A stretch of 64,000 bases of DNA from Membranipora membranacea (Eukaryota; Bryozoa; Gymnolaemata; Cheilostomatida; Membraniporidae): contig OU612070.1 in assembly GCA_914767715.1 (NCBI GenBank), positions 22,122,025-22,186,024 of the forward strand, read 5' to 3'. The notes under the pieces were generated by a model, which saw only the letters and a list, made by a program, of their open reading frames with translations, made no database searches and was not told the DNA's origin. The position numbers and the translations under genes were made by a program. This document shows, in pieces, positions 10,189 to 18,181 of this stretch; the stretch's first letter is position 1; each line of letters starts with the position of its first letter.

Positions 10189-10852
10189 TCTAGCATGACG
10201 TCACTCACAACAATCCATGCATGCCATGCATGCTCAATGATGCCATGCATGCTCAATTTAATTCATTTAACTAAATTTGTCGATTATATAGATAATCCAA
10301 CCAAATGTTATACTGTGCCATTATCAAATAATAAGGCAAGTTCTATTTCCCTATAAATATCACTAACATGCAATAAATGAAAATATGATGATGACAACTT
10401 GTAAAACTTTCATGTTTAAAAAAGAACTGACCTGTCTCCAAATGAAGTTGCAAACAAAAGAGCCTTTCCATTGATGAACCTTGCTCTTATAAAGCATGGT
10501 TCCAAACACATTAAAAAACTGCTGACGCTCATCAGTAAACAAACACAAGAAAAACAACAAAACACATCTGCCCCACAAGTGGGTTGGTCGGTCCCAAGAG
10601 TGGGTACAGATATTAAAATTAGCACTTTGATTTAATTCAGCTGCCTTCGATCGATGTTCCTTTGATTCAGTTAACTTTGACCGAGGTTAAATGTCCTGTC
10701 TGTTACTAGCGTGTCCTCAAGTTGAGTTTGAGTGTACTGATGATGGTATAGAAAATTCTCCTGTTTGCTCTGCAGATGTAACATGTGCGCTCCCTTGGTT
10801 GCAGTCATCCTCGATTATGACTTGTCACATGATCTGGCATCTAGATGCGACA
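10189..10852. other. Right arm of the LTR-like insertion
   Basis: This stretch lies between the proposed LINE 5' end and the restart of the TPR gene. It has a small tandem of ATGCCATGCATGCTCAAT (about 10220-10260) and a paired CCCACAAGTGGG and CCCAAGAGTGGG (about 10570-10610). The end is ATGCGACA. No coding region is recognised; the open frames at 10363-10625 lack any domain. Confidence 0.4.
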
Positions 10853-10926
10853 GTGTCATAGTACATGGTACCTAAAATGTTTAGTACTCTAGCTATGTCC
10901 TCATGATTACTGTCCTCCCCATGTAT

Positions 10927-13900
10927 CTATCTGTACATTGAGAGTGATTGTAGATAATAAGTCTCTGCCTTGGTGTATTCCTTTGTGTCATAGTACATGA
11001 TACCTAAATTGTTTAGTACCATAACTATGTCCTCATGATTACTTTCCTCTCCATGTATCTGTCTGTACATTGCGAGTGATTGTAGATAATAATTCTCAGC
11101 CTTACTGTATTCCTTTATGTTTTTGTACATGCTACCTAAATTGTTTAGTACCATAGCTATGTCCTCATGATTGCTTTCCTCTCCATGTATCTGTCTGTAC
11201 ATTGAGAGTGATTGTAGATAATAAGTCTCTGCCTTGGTGTATTCCTTTGTGTCATAGTACATGACACCTAAATTGTTTAGAAAACCAGCAATGCCCTCAT
11301 GATTACTTTCCTCTCCATGTATCTGTCTGTACATTGCGAGTGATTGTAGATAATAATTCTCAGCCTTGGTGTATTCCTTTATGTTTTTGTACATGCTACC
11401 TAAATTGTTTAGTACTCTAGCTATGTCCTTATGATTACTTTCCTCTCCATGTATCTGTTTGTACATTGAGAGTGATTGTAGATAATAAGTCTCTGCCTTG
11501 GTGTATTCCTTTGTGTCATAGTACATGATACCTAAATCGTTTAGTACTCTAGCTATGACCTTATGATTACTTTCCTCTCCATGTATCTGTTTGTACATTG
11601 CGAGTGATTGCAGATAATAATCCTCGGCCTTACTGTATTCCTTTATGTTTTGGTACATGCTACCTAAATTGTGTAGAACACCAGCAATGCCCTCATGATT
11701 ACTTTCCTCTCCATGTATCTGTCTGCACATTGCGAGTGATTGTAGATAATAATCCTCGGCCTTGGTGTATTCCTTTGTGTCATAGTACATGATACCTAAA
11801 TCGTTTAGTACTCTAGCTATGACCTTATGATTACTTTCCTCTCCATGTATCTGTTTGTACATTGCGAGTGATTGTAGATAATAAGTCTCTGCCTTGGTGT
11901 ATTCCTTTGTGTCATAGTACATGATACCTAAATCGTTTAGTACTCTAGCTATGTCCTTATGATTACTTTTCTCTCCATGTATCTGTCTGCGCATTGCGAG
12001 TGATTGTAGATAATAATCCTCGGCCTTACTATATTCCTTTATGATTTTGTACATGATACCTAAATTGTTTAGTACTCTAGCTATGTCCTTATGATTACTT
12101 TCCTCTCCATGTATCTGTTTGTACATTGCGAGTGATTGTAGATAATAAGTCTCTGCCTTGGTGTATTCCTTTGTGTCATAGTACATGATACCTAAATCGT
12201 TTAGTACTCTAGCTATGTCCTTATGATTACTTTTCTCTCCATGTATCTGTCTGCGCATTGCGAGTGATTGTAGATAATAATCCTCGGCCTTACTATATTC
12301 CTTTATGATTTTGTACATGATACCTAAATCGTTTAGTACCATAGCTATGTCCTCATGATTACTTTCCTCTCCATGTATCTGTTTGTACATTGCGAGTGAT
12401 TGTAGATAATAAGTCTCTGCCTTGGTGTATTCCTTTGTGTCATAGTACATGATACCTAAATCGTTTAGTACTCTAGCTATGTCCTTATGATTACTTTTCT
12501 CTCCATGTATCTGTCTGCGCATTGCGAGTGATTGTAGATAATAATCCTCGGCCTTACTATATTCCTTTATGATTTTGTACATGATACCTAAATTGTTTAG
12601 TACTCTAGCTATGTCCTTATGATTACTTTCCTCTCCATGTATCTGTCTGTACATTGAGAGTGATTGTAGATAATGATTCTCGGCCTTACTGTATTCCTTT
12701 ATGTTTTTGTACATGTTACCTAAATTGTTTAGTACTCTAGCTATGTCCTTATGATTACTTTCCTCTCCATGTATCTGTCTGTACATTGAGAGTGATTGTA
12801 GATAATGATTCTTGGCCTTACTGTATTCCTTTATGTTTTTGTACATGTTACCTAAATTGTTTAGTACTCTAGCTATGTCCTTATGATTACTTTCCTCTCC
12901 ATGTATCTGTCTGTACATTGAGAGTGATTGTAGATAATGATTCTCGGCCTTACTGTATTCCTTTATGTTTTTGTACATGTTACCTAAATTGTTTAGTACC
13001 ATAGCTATGTCCTCATGATTACTTTCCTCTCCATGTATCTGTCTGTACATTGAGAGTGATTGTAGATAATAAGTCTCTGCCTTGGTGTATTCCTTTGTGT
13101 CATAGTACATGATACCTAAATTGTTTAGTACTCTAGCTATGTTCTTATGATTACTTTCCTCTCCATGTATCTGTCTGTACATTGAGAGTGATTGTAGATA
13201 ATGATTCTCGGCCTTACTGTATTCCTTTATGTTTTTGTACATGTTACCTAAATTGTTTAGTACTCTAGCTATGTCCTTATGATTACTTTCCTCTCCATGT
13301 ATCTGTCTGTACATTGAGAGTGATTGTAGATAATGATTCTCGGCCTTACTGTATTCCTTTATGTTTTTGTACATGTTACCTAAATTGTTTAGTACCATAG
13401 CTATGTCCACATGATTTTTTCCGCTACCATACATTTCTGTGCAAAGTGACAATGCCTTTAAGAAAATTTTCTCTGTCTGCTCATAGTCTCGCACGTTGTC
13501 ATACTCAATTGCTTGACTGTGGTGTTGTCTGACTGCAGCTTTTACTAATGCATATGGTCCATAAACCTGAGGTAGTAGTTTATTTATCTTTTTGGCATAG
13601 TCGGTGTAGAGTTGATAGCGTTTACCTCTGTAATAGATACTGCTTAGTTCCATTAAACACTCAATTATATTTGGTGAAGCGCAGCGTATTAGGATTAACC
13701 TGTCCCCTGCTGTACACCTTATCAGATCTGGTTTCAGGGTATCATGCTGTGATGTTGAAGTATTGGGTATCGGTATTCCATAATAGTCATACATATTTTC
13801 CTCCGATGCTTCATCATAATACATCTGTAAAGCTTGAACTAATTGATTCTCGGCGATCTTTAAATTTCCAGCATATTTGTATACAGTGCCTGATACCAAG

Positions 13901-15807
13901 AGCGCATCTGCTGCTATCTTCTCATCCAATGCTGGCACAACAGCTAATGCTTTACCGTATTGCCCAACCTTAAGATAGCATCGCCCTAACCTTAGCTTGC
14001 TTTCCTTGCTGGATTTTTCAGCGTCGATATACAAAGCAAACTCTAAGGCTTCCCTGTAACGCGAGCACTGCAAGAGCAAGTCTGTGACTGTTTCTAATAC
14101 CCAATACGAATCAAAAGTAGAACCGAACATAGCCAGCACAGATGGTGGATCTGGAAATTTCCCGTTGTCATGGTTATGCTCAATGATATTCAACCCCTCA
14201 ATGTACCTTCCTGCACTGTATAGAGCAAAAAAATTGGATTTCCAGTGATTGGCATGAATTTCTAGCGACTTCAAGCCCTGCACAAAGTATGTTTGAACAG
14301 GGTTCGATAGGAGATCAGATAATGCTTGCTTGATCGGCATTGAAACTTCACATAATGGGATGTACAGTCCGCCTGGAATAAACCACTTGGTGTGGTGTAA
14401 TGTACTTCCCTCCTGATCAGTTTCTCGCTGTAATGTGACTGATTTAGGTGCTACTGAAACGCTGTCATTGTGGGAATTGTGATGGAGGTATGCGGAGAGG
14501 CGTATATAACACGCACATGCTAACATGAATTTGAGACCATCATGTACATGGTGTGATATGTGTCCTTCGGAGTGGAGTTTATCAGCGGTCAACCATGCAT
14601 TCTCATCCGAACAGTCAAATACAATGGCCAAATCCAGCAAAAGGATTGAGGGGAAACGGAACAGTTCTTTTTTCACATCAACGGTGAATCCTTTGTCAGC
14701 TAACTGTTTGCCAGGCATGAAATTGAACTTAGTTGTATCCGCCCTCAGCATTTCGATGCTTATCTGCTTCCGTTGTTCAGGGATTGTCTGTTCCCTAACT
14801 AGCTGCAAGAACTCATCATACATATCGCTGGATGATTTCATATGATGGTAGATGACTTGTGTGAATTTCAGCATTGCTGTTAGATCCCCTTTCAATGCCT
14901 TTTCCTTGTCCGGGTTGTTTAGAATATCTGCATGTGTAAGCGCAAGCTCTGATGCTGTAGCTATAAATCGATTTTTAGTTTCTTTTCGCCCATTACCTGT
15001 CGGGATATTCCCGGCTTCCTCTTGCAGCCCGTCTATCTTGAACCCACTCTGGGCAGTGTCATGAAACCACCCACTCAGTTCTTTGAAGTCCATATACTTC
15101 AGAGTTGTCTCCCCTAAACTGTTGATAAGGAAATAACTAGTTACTGCTAGCTTCTCAAAGTACTCTTCACTCTCAGGAGTCCTCTCCTCTATCAGAATCA
15201 AATACTCTAAATCAGAATATGGAGTGGCTTCACCCTTTGCCAGAGAGCCGATAGCAAGAACACAAAAATCACAGGGAGATTCCTTTTCCAGCAGTTGGAC
15301 AGACTGTTTCATAACCTCTCCCGCAAAACTTATCATATTGGCTGAGCAGTCAAGTGATGCAGTCTGCATCATATTCGTGAAAAGTGTTTTTTCAGCTGAA
15401 GAATTATCCAAGTCAATGTTTTCAACGGATATTTGGCTAAGACTGACTTCACATTTTGTTCTGACTTCATGCAGCTGTTTTTTGAGGTTAGTGGTTATCT
15501 GTCTTTGTTTCCTGTATGTCACCTTAGACCAGTTTCCCCAGTAGCTTTGTTGAATTTCAAAAGCTCTTTGAGTCCAGCCAAAGTCCCTTTTATCATGTCG
15601 TTCAGTGTCGTGGTTGGCATCCTGGTTGGCCTGGGTGTTGGCAACGGTGTTGGCCTCCGTGTTGACAACGGTGTTGGCGTCGGTGTTGGCGTCGGTGTTG
15701 GCGTCGGTGTTGGCGTCCTTGTTGGCGTCAGTGTTGGCGTTGGCGTCGGTGTTGGTATCAAGACAGGTTGTTGTGCGAGCTGCTGCAGAATAGTACAGAG
15801 CATGTGC
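10927..15807 (-). CDS. TPR/nucleotidyltransferase gene A, giant last exon (truncated)
   Basis: The first in-frame start-like codon is GTG (15522), but the frame is open upstream to an acceptor TTTTGCATTGTAG at 15808-15820, so this is a spliced exon beginning [11 protein letters not shown]. About 95 residues follow, largely Asp-Ala-Asn-Thr repeats (15633-15766). Then comes a GlnD/DUF294-like nucleotidyltransferase motif, [16 protein letters not shown], about 92 residues after the GTG. A helical middle region is followed by about 19 units of a 42-residue kinesin-light-chain-type TPR (consensus [19 protein letters not shown]). A TAG in place of the Gln codon of MYRQIHG (10927-10929) ends the frame, and about 70 bases later the 5.3-kb insertion separates the true C-terminus. 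Likely a scaffold or signalling protein; activity is unproved because the second catalytic acid is Glu (DLE). Still open over 1,626 codons. Confidence 0.85.
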   Translation of the reverse strand, partial: AHALYYSAAARTTTCLDTNTDANANTDANKDANTDANTDANTDANTVVNTEANTVANTQANQDANHDTERHDKRDFGWTQRAFEIQQSYWGNWSKVTYRKQRQITTNLKKQLHEVRTKCEVSLSQISVENIDLDNSSAEKTLFTNMMQTASLDCSANMISFAGEVMKQSVQLLEKESPCDFCVLAIGSLAKGEATPYSDLEYLILIEERTPESEEYFEKLAVTSYFLINSLGETTLKYMDFKELSGWFHDTAQSGFKIDGLQEEAGNIPTGNGRKETKNRFIATASELALTHADILNNPDKEKALKGDLTAMLKFTQVIYHHMKSSSDMYDEFLQLVREQTIPEQRKQISIEMLRADTTKFNFMPGKQLADKGFTVDVKKELFRFPSILLLDLAIVFDCSDENAWLTADKLHSEGHISHHVHDGLKFMLACACYIRLSAYLHHNSHNDSVSVAPKSVTLQRETDQEGSTLHHTKWFIPGGLYIPLCEVSMPIKQALSDLLSNPVQTYFVQGLKSLEIHANHWKSNFFALYSAGRYIEGLNIIEHNHDNGKFPDPPSVLAMFGSTFDSYWVLETVTDLLLQCSRYREALEFALYIDAEKSSKESKLRLGRCYLKVGQYGKALAVVPALDEKIAADALLVSGTVYKYAGNLKIAENQLVQALQMYYDEASEENMYDYYGIPIPNTSTSQHDTLKPDLIRCTAGDRLILIRCASPNIIECLMELSSIYYRGKRYQLYTDYAKKINKLLPQVYGPYALVKAAVRQHHSQAIEYDNVRDYEQTEKIFLKALSLCTEMYGSGKNHVDIAMVLNNLGNMYKNIKEYSKAENHYLQSLSMYRQIHGEESNHKDIARVLNNLGNMYKNIKEYSKAENHYLQSLSMYRQIHGEESNHKNIARVLNNLGIMYYDTKEYTKAETYYLQSLSMYRQIHGEESNHEDIAMVLNNLGNMYKNIKEYSKAENHYLQSLSMYRQIHGEESNHKDIARVLNNLGNMYKNIKEYSKAKNHYLQSLSMYRQIHGEESNHKDIARVLNNLGNMYKNIKEYSKAENHYLQSLSMYRQIHGEESNHKDIARVLNNLGIMYKIIKEYSKAEDYYLQSLAMRRQIHGEKSNHKDIARVLNDLGIMYYDTKEYTKAETYYLQSLAMYKQIHGEESNHEDIAMVLNDLGIMYKIIKEYSKAEDYYLQSLAMRRQIHGEKSNHKDIARVLNDLGIMYYDTKEYTKAETYYLQSLAMYKQIHGEESNHKDIARVLNNLGIMYKIIKEYSKAEDYYLQSLAMRRQIHGEKSNHKDIARVLNDLGIMYYDTKEYTKAETYYLQSLAMYKQIHGEESNHKVIARVLNDLGIMYYDTKEYTKAEDYYLQSLAMCRQIHGEESNHEGIAGVLHNLGSMYQNIKEYSKAEDYYLQSLAMYKQIHGEESNHKVIARVLNDLGIMYYDTKEYTKAETYYLQSLSMYKQIHGEESNHKDIARVLNNLGSMYKNIKEYTKAENYYLQSLAMYRQIHGEESNHEGIAGFLNNLGVMYYDTKEYTKAETYYLQSLSMYRQIHGEESNHEDIAMVLNNLGSMYKNIKEYSKAENYYLQSLAMYRQIHGEESNHEDIVMVLNNLGIMYYDTKEYTKAETYYLQSLSMYR
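15633..15766 (-). repeat. 12-bp coding minisatellite (DANT repeats), gene A allele
   Basis: The unit is GACGCCAACACC on the minus strand, repeated with substitutions. In the spliced TPR frame it encodes Asp-Ala-Asn-Thr. A second open frame (15818-15519) reads it as Thr-Pro repeats, and the opposite strand as Val-Gly repeats. Only the DANT frame joins in phase with both neighbouring exons. The gene B counterpart is longer. Confidence 0.85.
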
Positions 15808-16404
15808 CTACAATGCAAAACTCATAACTTCAATTTGAAGTTAGTGATTAATCATTCCCAAAAATGACTGATGGCTTCTGCTTCAACCTTTCTCATCTTT
15901 CGTCCTTTTATTTATTTTAACAGAAAATTGTAAATATTTACTGCTACGGGCGGTGTGGGCGTAAATGCTCTCATGAAGTATAAAAAATGAGAGTAACACC
16001 AAATTATGTCGGCCAATGTTGCCGTATTAAGGCTCATCAATGCAACACATTTCAAAAATGGCGTACAATAGAAACTACCTTTCTGCCCAACACATTTTCG
16101 GAATTAATGGGGATTAAATAGTGTCAAAAAAAAGTTTTAAGTTGACAATGGGATGCATGGTGATTTCGCCCTGCAAACTTTTGAGATTATATTTGATTTT
16201 CTCGTTGCTTCACCGCTTATTCATTATATAGATCTACGTGATTGATTATGACATACATATATATATAAATACTTATGTATATATGAAAAAAGAATTGTCT
16301 CATCGCCTGTACCGGGATGTATATCTGTGTTCATACATGTATACATTACGTCTAAATACATATATCAAATATTGCTGTAGCGGGCAATGCCTATCTTGAC
16401 ATAC
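15808..16404 (-). other. Last intron of TPR gene A
   Basis: The intron has donor GTATGT after AAAG at 16405 and acceptor CATTGTAG ending at 15808. It matches 49947-50535 of gene B closely, including the AT-rich microsatellite near 16250 (ATATATAT). No other feature is seen. Confidence 0.75.
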
Positions 16405-16556
16405 CTTTACACAATCCGCCCAGTGTTCAGTGCTCGAGTACCGTTTTCTGTAGTGATCTGCCAGGCGTCCAATATGTGGTACTTGTACATCCAGATCGTA
16501 CTTAGTGTTAAGATAATAATCACGTTTGAACTCTATGATGTATCGCTCCTCAAAGT
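16405..16556 (-). CDS. TPR gene A, internal exon (152 nt)
   Basis: The acceptor is a strong pyrimidine tract, TTTTTTTCTTTTCACAG, just before 16556; the donor is AAG|GTATGT at 16405/16404. The exon takes one base from the upstream exon and ends in phase 0. It encodes about 50 residues starting DFEERYIIEFKRDYY and ending HWADCVK, running directly into [11 protein letters not shown] of the last exon. Gene B has the same exon at 50536-50687 with few replacements. The flanking codon phases agree on both sides, which is the main evidence. The longer open frame 16300-16764 over-reads both splice sites. Confidence 0.85.
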
Positions 16557-17532
16557 CTGTGAAAAGAAAAAAAGCAATACAAAGCTGATTTTTCAAGTCC
16601 TCACTCTGGCAAGGACTAAGAGAGTAGCAAAAGGCTAGTTTCACAGAGACAGGTGAGGATTCAGCCACAGATGTGTGTCTGTGAGTCTTTTCCTCTAAAG
16701 AATTCATCTGTGCTGAGTCATTGTGATTACTGTCTGCCAATACAAAATTTATCTGTGCTGTCAATAAAATGGTGCTTACATACCAAAGTTATTCTGTCAT
16801 CAACCCTACCCTCGCTATTTATTCTTATGCTGAACAAGAGAAACATAGCATGATGAATGCCCAAAGTCGATGACGATGACAAATTGGTATATCAAGATAG
16901 TATGCACTATTGGAAAGCTGCCAAGCAACAGAATCAGAAAACTTTTTTTAAAGCAGGTCACCTTATTACAGCTAGAAAAGTTGTTGTCGGTATTATAATT
17001 GCGATTGAGATTCTGTTTTTGTGCAGCATTTTGGATTTTGAGTATCAATTTTTTATTGATAGTTCATCATAATAACTATCTATAGAAAATACTTACCGCA
17101 AACGTTCTAAGTATGTAAGACCACGACTACATATTATGTAGTTTGTTTGTACATGTGTAGAATATTTTTGCGGGAAAAATCACAGAAAGATGTTGATGTT
17201 GCGAAAATTGCTCCAAGACATTACAGTCAATAAATCCAAGTTGTATCTGCTATATAGCTATGTCTCACCAATTGATAATTTTCAACAGACTAAGAGGCCG
17301 AACAAGTCACATATATGCAACCAGTCAAGTCACAAATCGCAACTTGACTTTTCTCAAATGCCTCAACTCAAAGATAACTTTAACGCAGCTGTTTTTACCT
17401 TTCGGAAAGGAAGTTCACTGAGCGAGCTGACCTTATTTATACATGGCATATTTAACAAATCGATCAACTGAAAAGCGGTACACATGTTTAATTTGTCAAT
17501 AGCAGGTCATGTAGACACTCTGGTAAACACAC
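16557..17532 (-). other. Intron of TPR gene A
   Basis: The intron lies between the donor GTGTGT at 17532 and the acceptor CACAG at 16557. It aligns with 50688-51757 of unit 2, which carries roughly 110 additional bases at about 50955-51066. Short open frames here (16857-17072, 17190-17471) have diverged between the copies and are not supported as genes. Confidence 0.65.
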
Positions 17533-17637
17533 CTCGGACATCTGGTGTGACATCTTCATCTGCTGTTGATGGTACTTTGTGGTGACTTTTGGGTGCCTCA
17601 TCAGAGGGTTCAATGGGCGCACTCGCATCTCTGATCT
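17533..17637 (-). CDS. TPR gene A, upstream exon (105 nt)
   Basis: The acceptor GTGCTTTCAG precedes 17637 and the donor GTCCGAG|GTGTGT follows 17533. The in-phase reading is IRDASAPIEPSDEAPKSHHK and onward, a Pro/Ser/acidic linker, and it leaves one base to complete the Asp of the next exon. Gene B carries the same exon at 51758-51868 with two more codons, a frame-preserving length change that supports coding. No start codon exists in this frame, so at least one more 5' exon is missing from the model. Confidence 0.75.
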
Positions 17638-18181
17638 CTGAAAGCACAAACGGATAAACGATAAAGCTTAAACTCTAGGACATTTTGTGCTCGTGGGCCA
17701 CAGTCTGCCTAGAGCAACTCCCTGCATATTTATATCCTTTAATACTTTGCCTCGAGCATCAAGAATATTTTCTTTCGTTTTTAAATGACCTCGGCTGTGG
17801 GTATTGCTGATACCTGAATAACAATATCAACAGTTAGTCTAGGGCTCTAGGTGATTCAATATCTACTTGAAGTGCAAACTCTTGTCCGAGCGGCGCTTTG
17901 GAGACAATGCGCAACAGTTTACCATCACTGTATTGGCAGACTTTGTCTGACAGATTGATAGCACAGACTCTGAGTGATTATCAATGTAATATTACAATGA
18001 ATAAACACTTGTAGCTCCTGCCGAATGATTTAGCTTAGCTTATATTATATTATAATATATCCTTCGATGAAAATCTGTATCATAAACTTACCAGATCACA
18101 CCAGCAGACCTAATGAATCTTCAGTTATCTAATACCAATGAATAAGTTCACAACATTTTAAAGATACTCATTGTGAGGTGG
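17638..18181 (-). other. 5' region of TPR gene A, first exon unresolved
   Basis: This matches 51869-52420 in unit 2. Two candidate exon signals are visible on the minus strand. An acceptor ATCTGTCAG is followed by an open stretch 17946-17837 reading KVCQYSDGKLLRIVSKAPLG and on to a stop, conserved in unit 2. A strong donor CTG|GTAAGTTT lies at about 18083. Neither gives a start codon in phase with the exon at 17637. Homology to unit 2 ends after GAGGTGGTTG. Confidence 0.4.

Larger units (their letters stand above)
5526..10852. mobile_element. 5.3-kb insertion with TGT...ACA ends inside TPR gene A
   Basis: The TPR coding sequence breaks after CCTTTGTGT at 5525 and resumes as GTGTCATAG at 10853, so GTGT (5522-5525 and 10853-10856) is duplicated. 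The insertion begins TGTGGGATTCC and ends ATGCGACA, the TG...CA pattern of LTRs with a 4-bp target duplication. Inside it a LINE occupies 5761-10188. The remaining 235 bp on the left and about 660 bp on the right would make a solo LTR of about 0.9 kb that later received the LINE. No gag, protease or integrase is visible. A DNA transposon with short inverted ends (TGTGGGAT and TGTCGCAT) is the alternative. Confidence 0.65.

Noticed and set aside
11598-11792. Plus-strand ORFs across the TPR arrays (also 46706-46924, 13548-13973, 14525-15064, 48610-49116)
   Set aside because: These are antisense shadows created by the codon bias of the repeated TPR and nucleotidyltransferase coding sequence.
10927-13430. 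CRISPR-like or satellite array
   Set aside because: The 126-bp periodicity is coding TPR repeats in one uninterrupted frame, not spacer-separated short repeats or noncoding satellite.
15519-15818. Thr-Pro-rich 99-residue ORF (and the 128-residue counterpart at 49571-49957)
   Set aside because: It starts at a TTG, ends at a stop beside the TPR frame, and does not join the upstream exons. The DANT frame of the same DNA does so in phase in both units.
15433-15867. Plus-strand Val-Gly repeat ORF (also 49485-50054)
   Set aside because: It is an antisense shadow of the 12-bp minisatellite and of the coding strand of the TPR gene.
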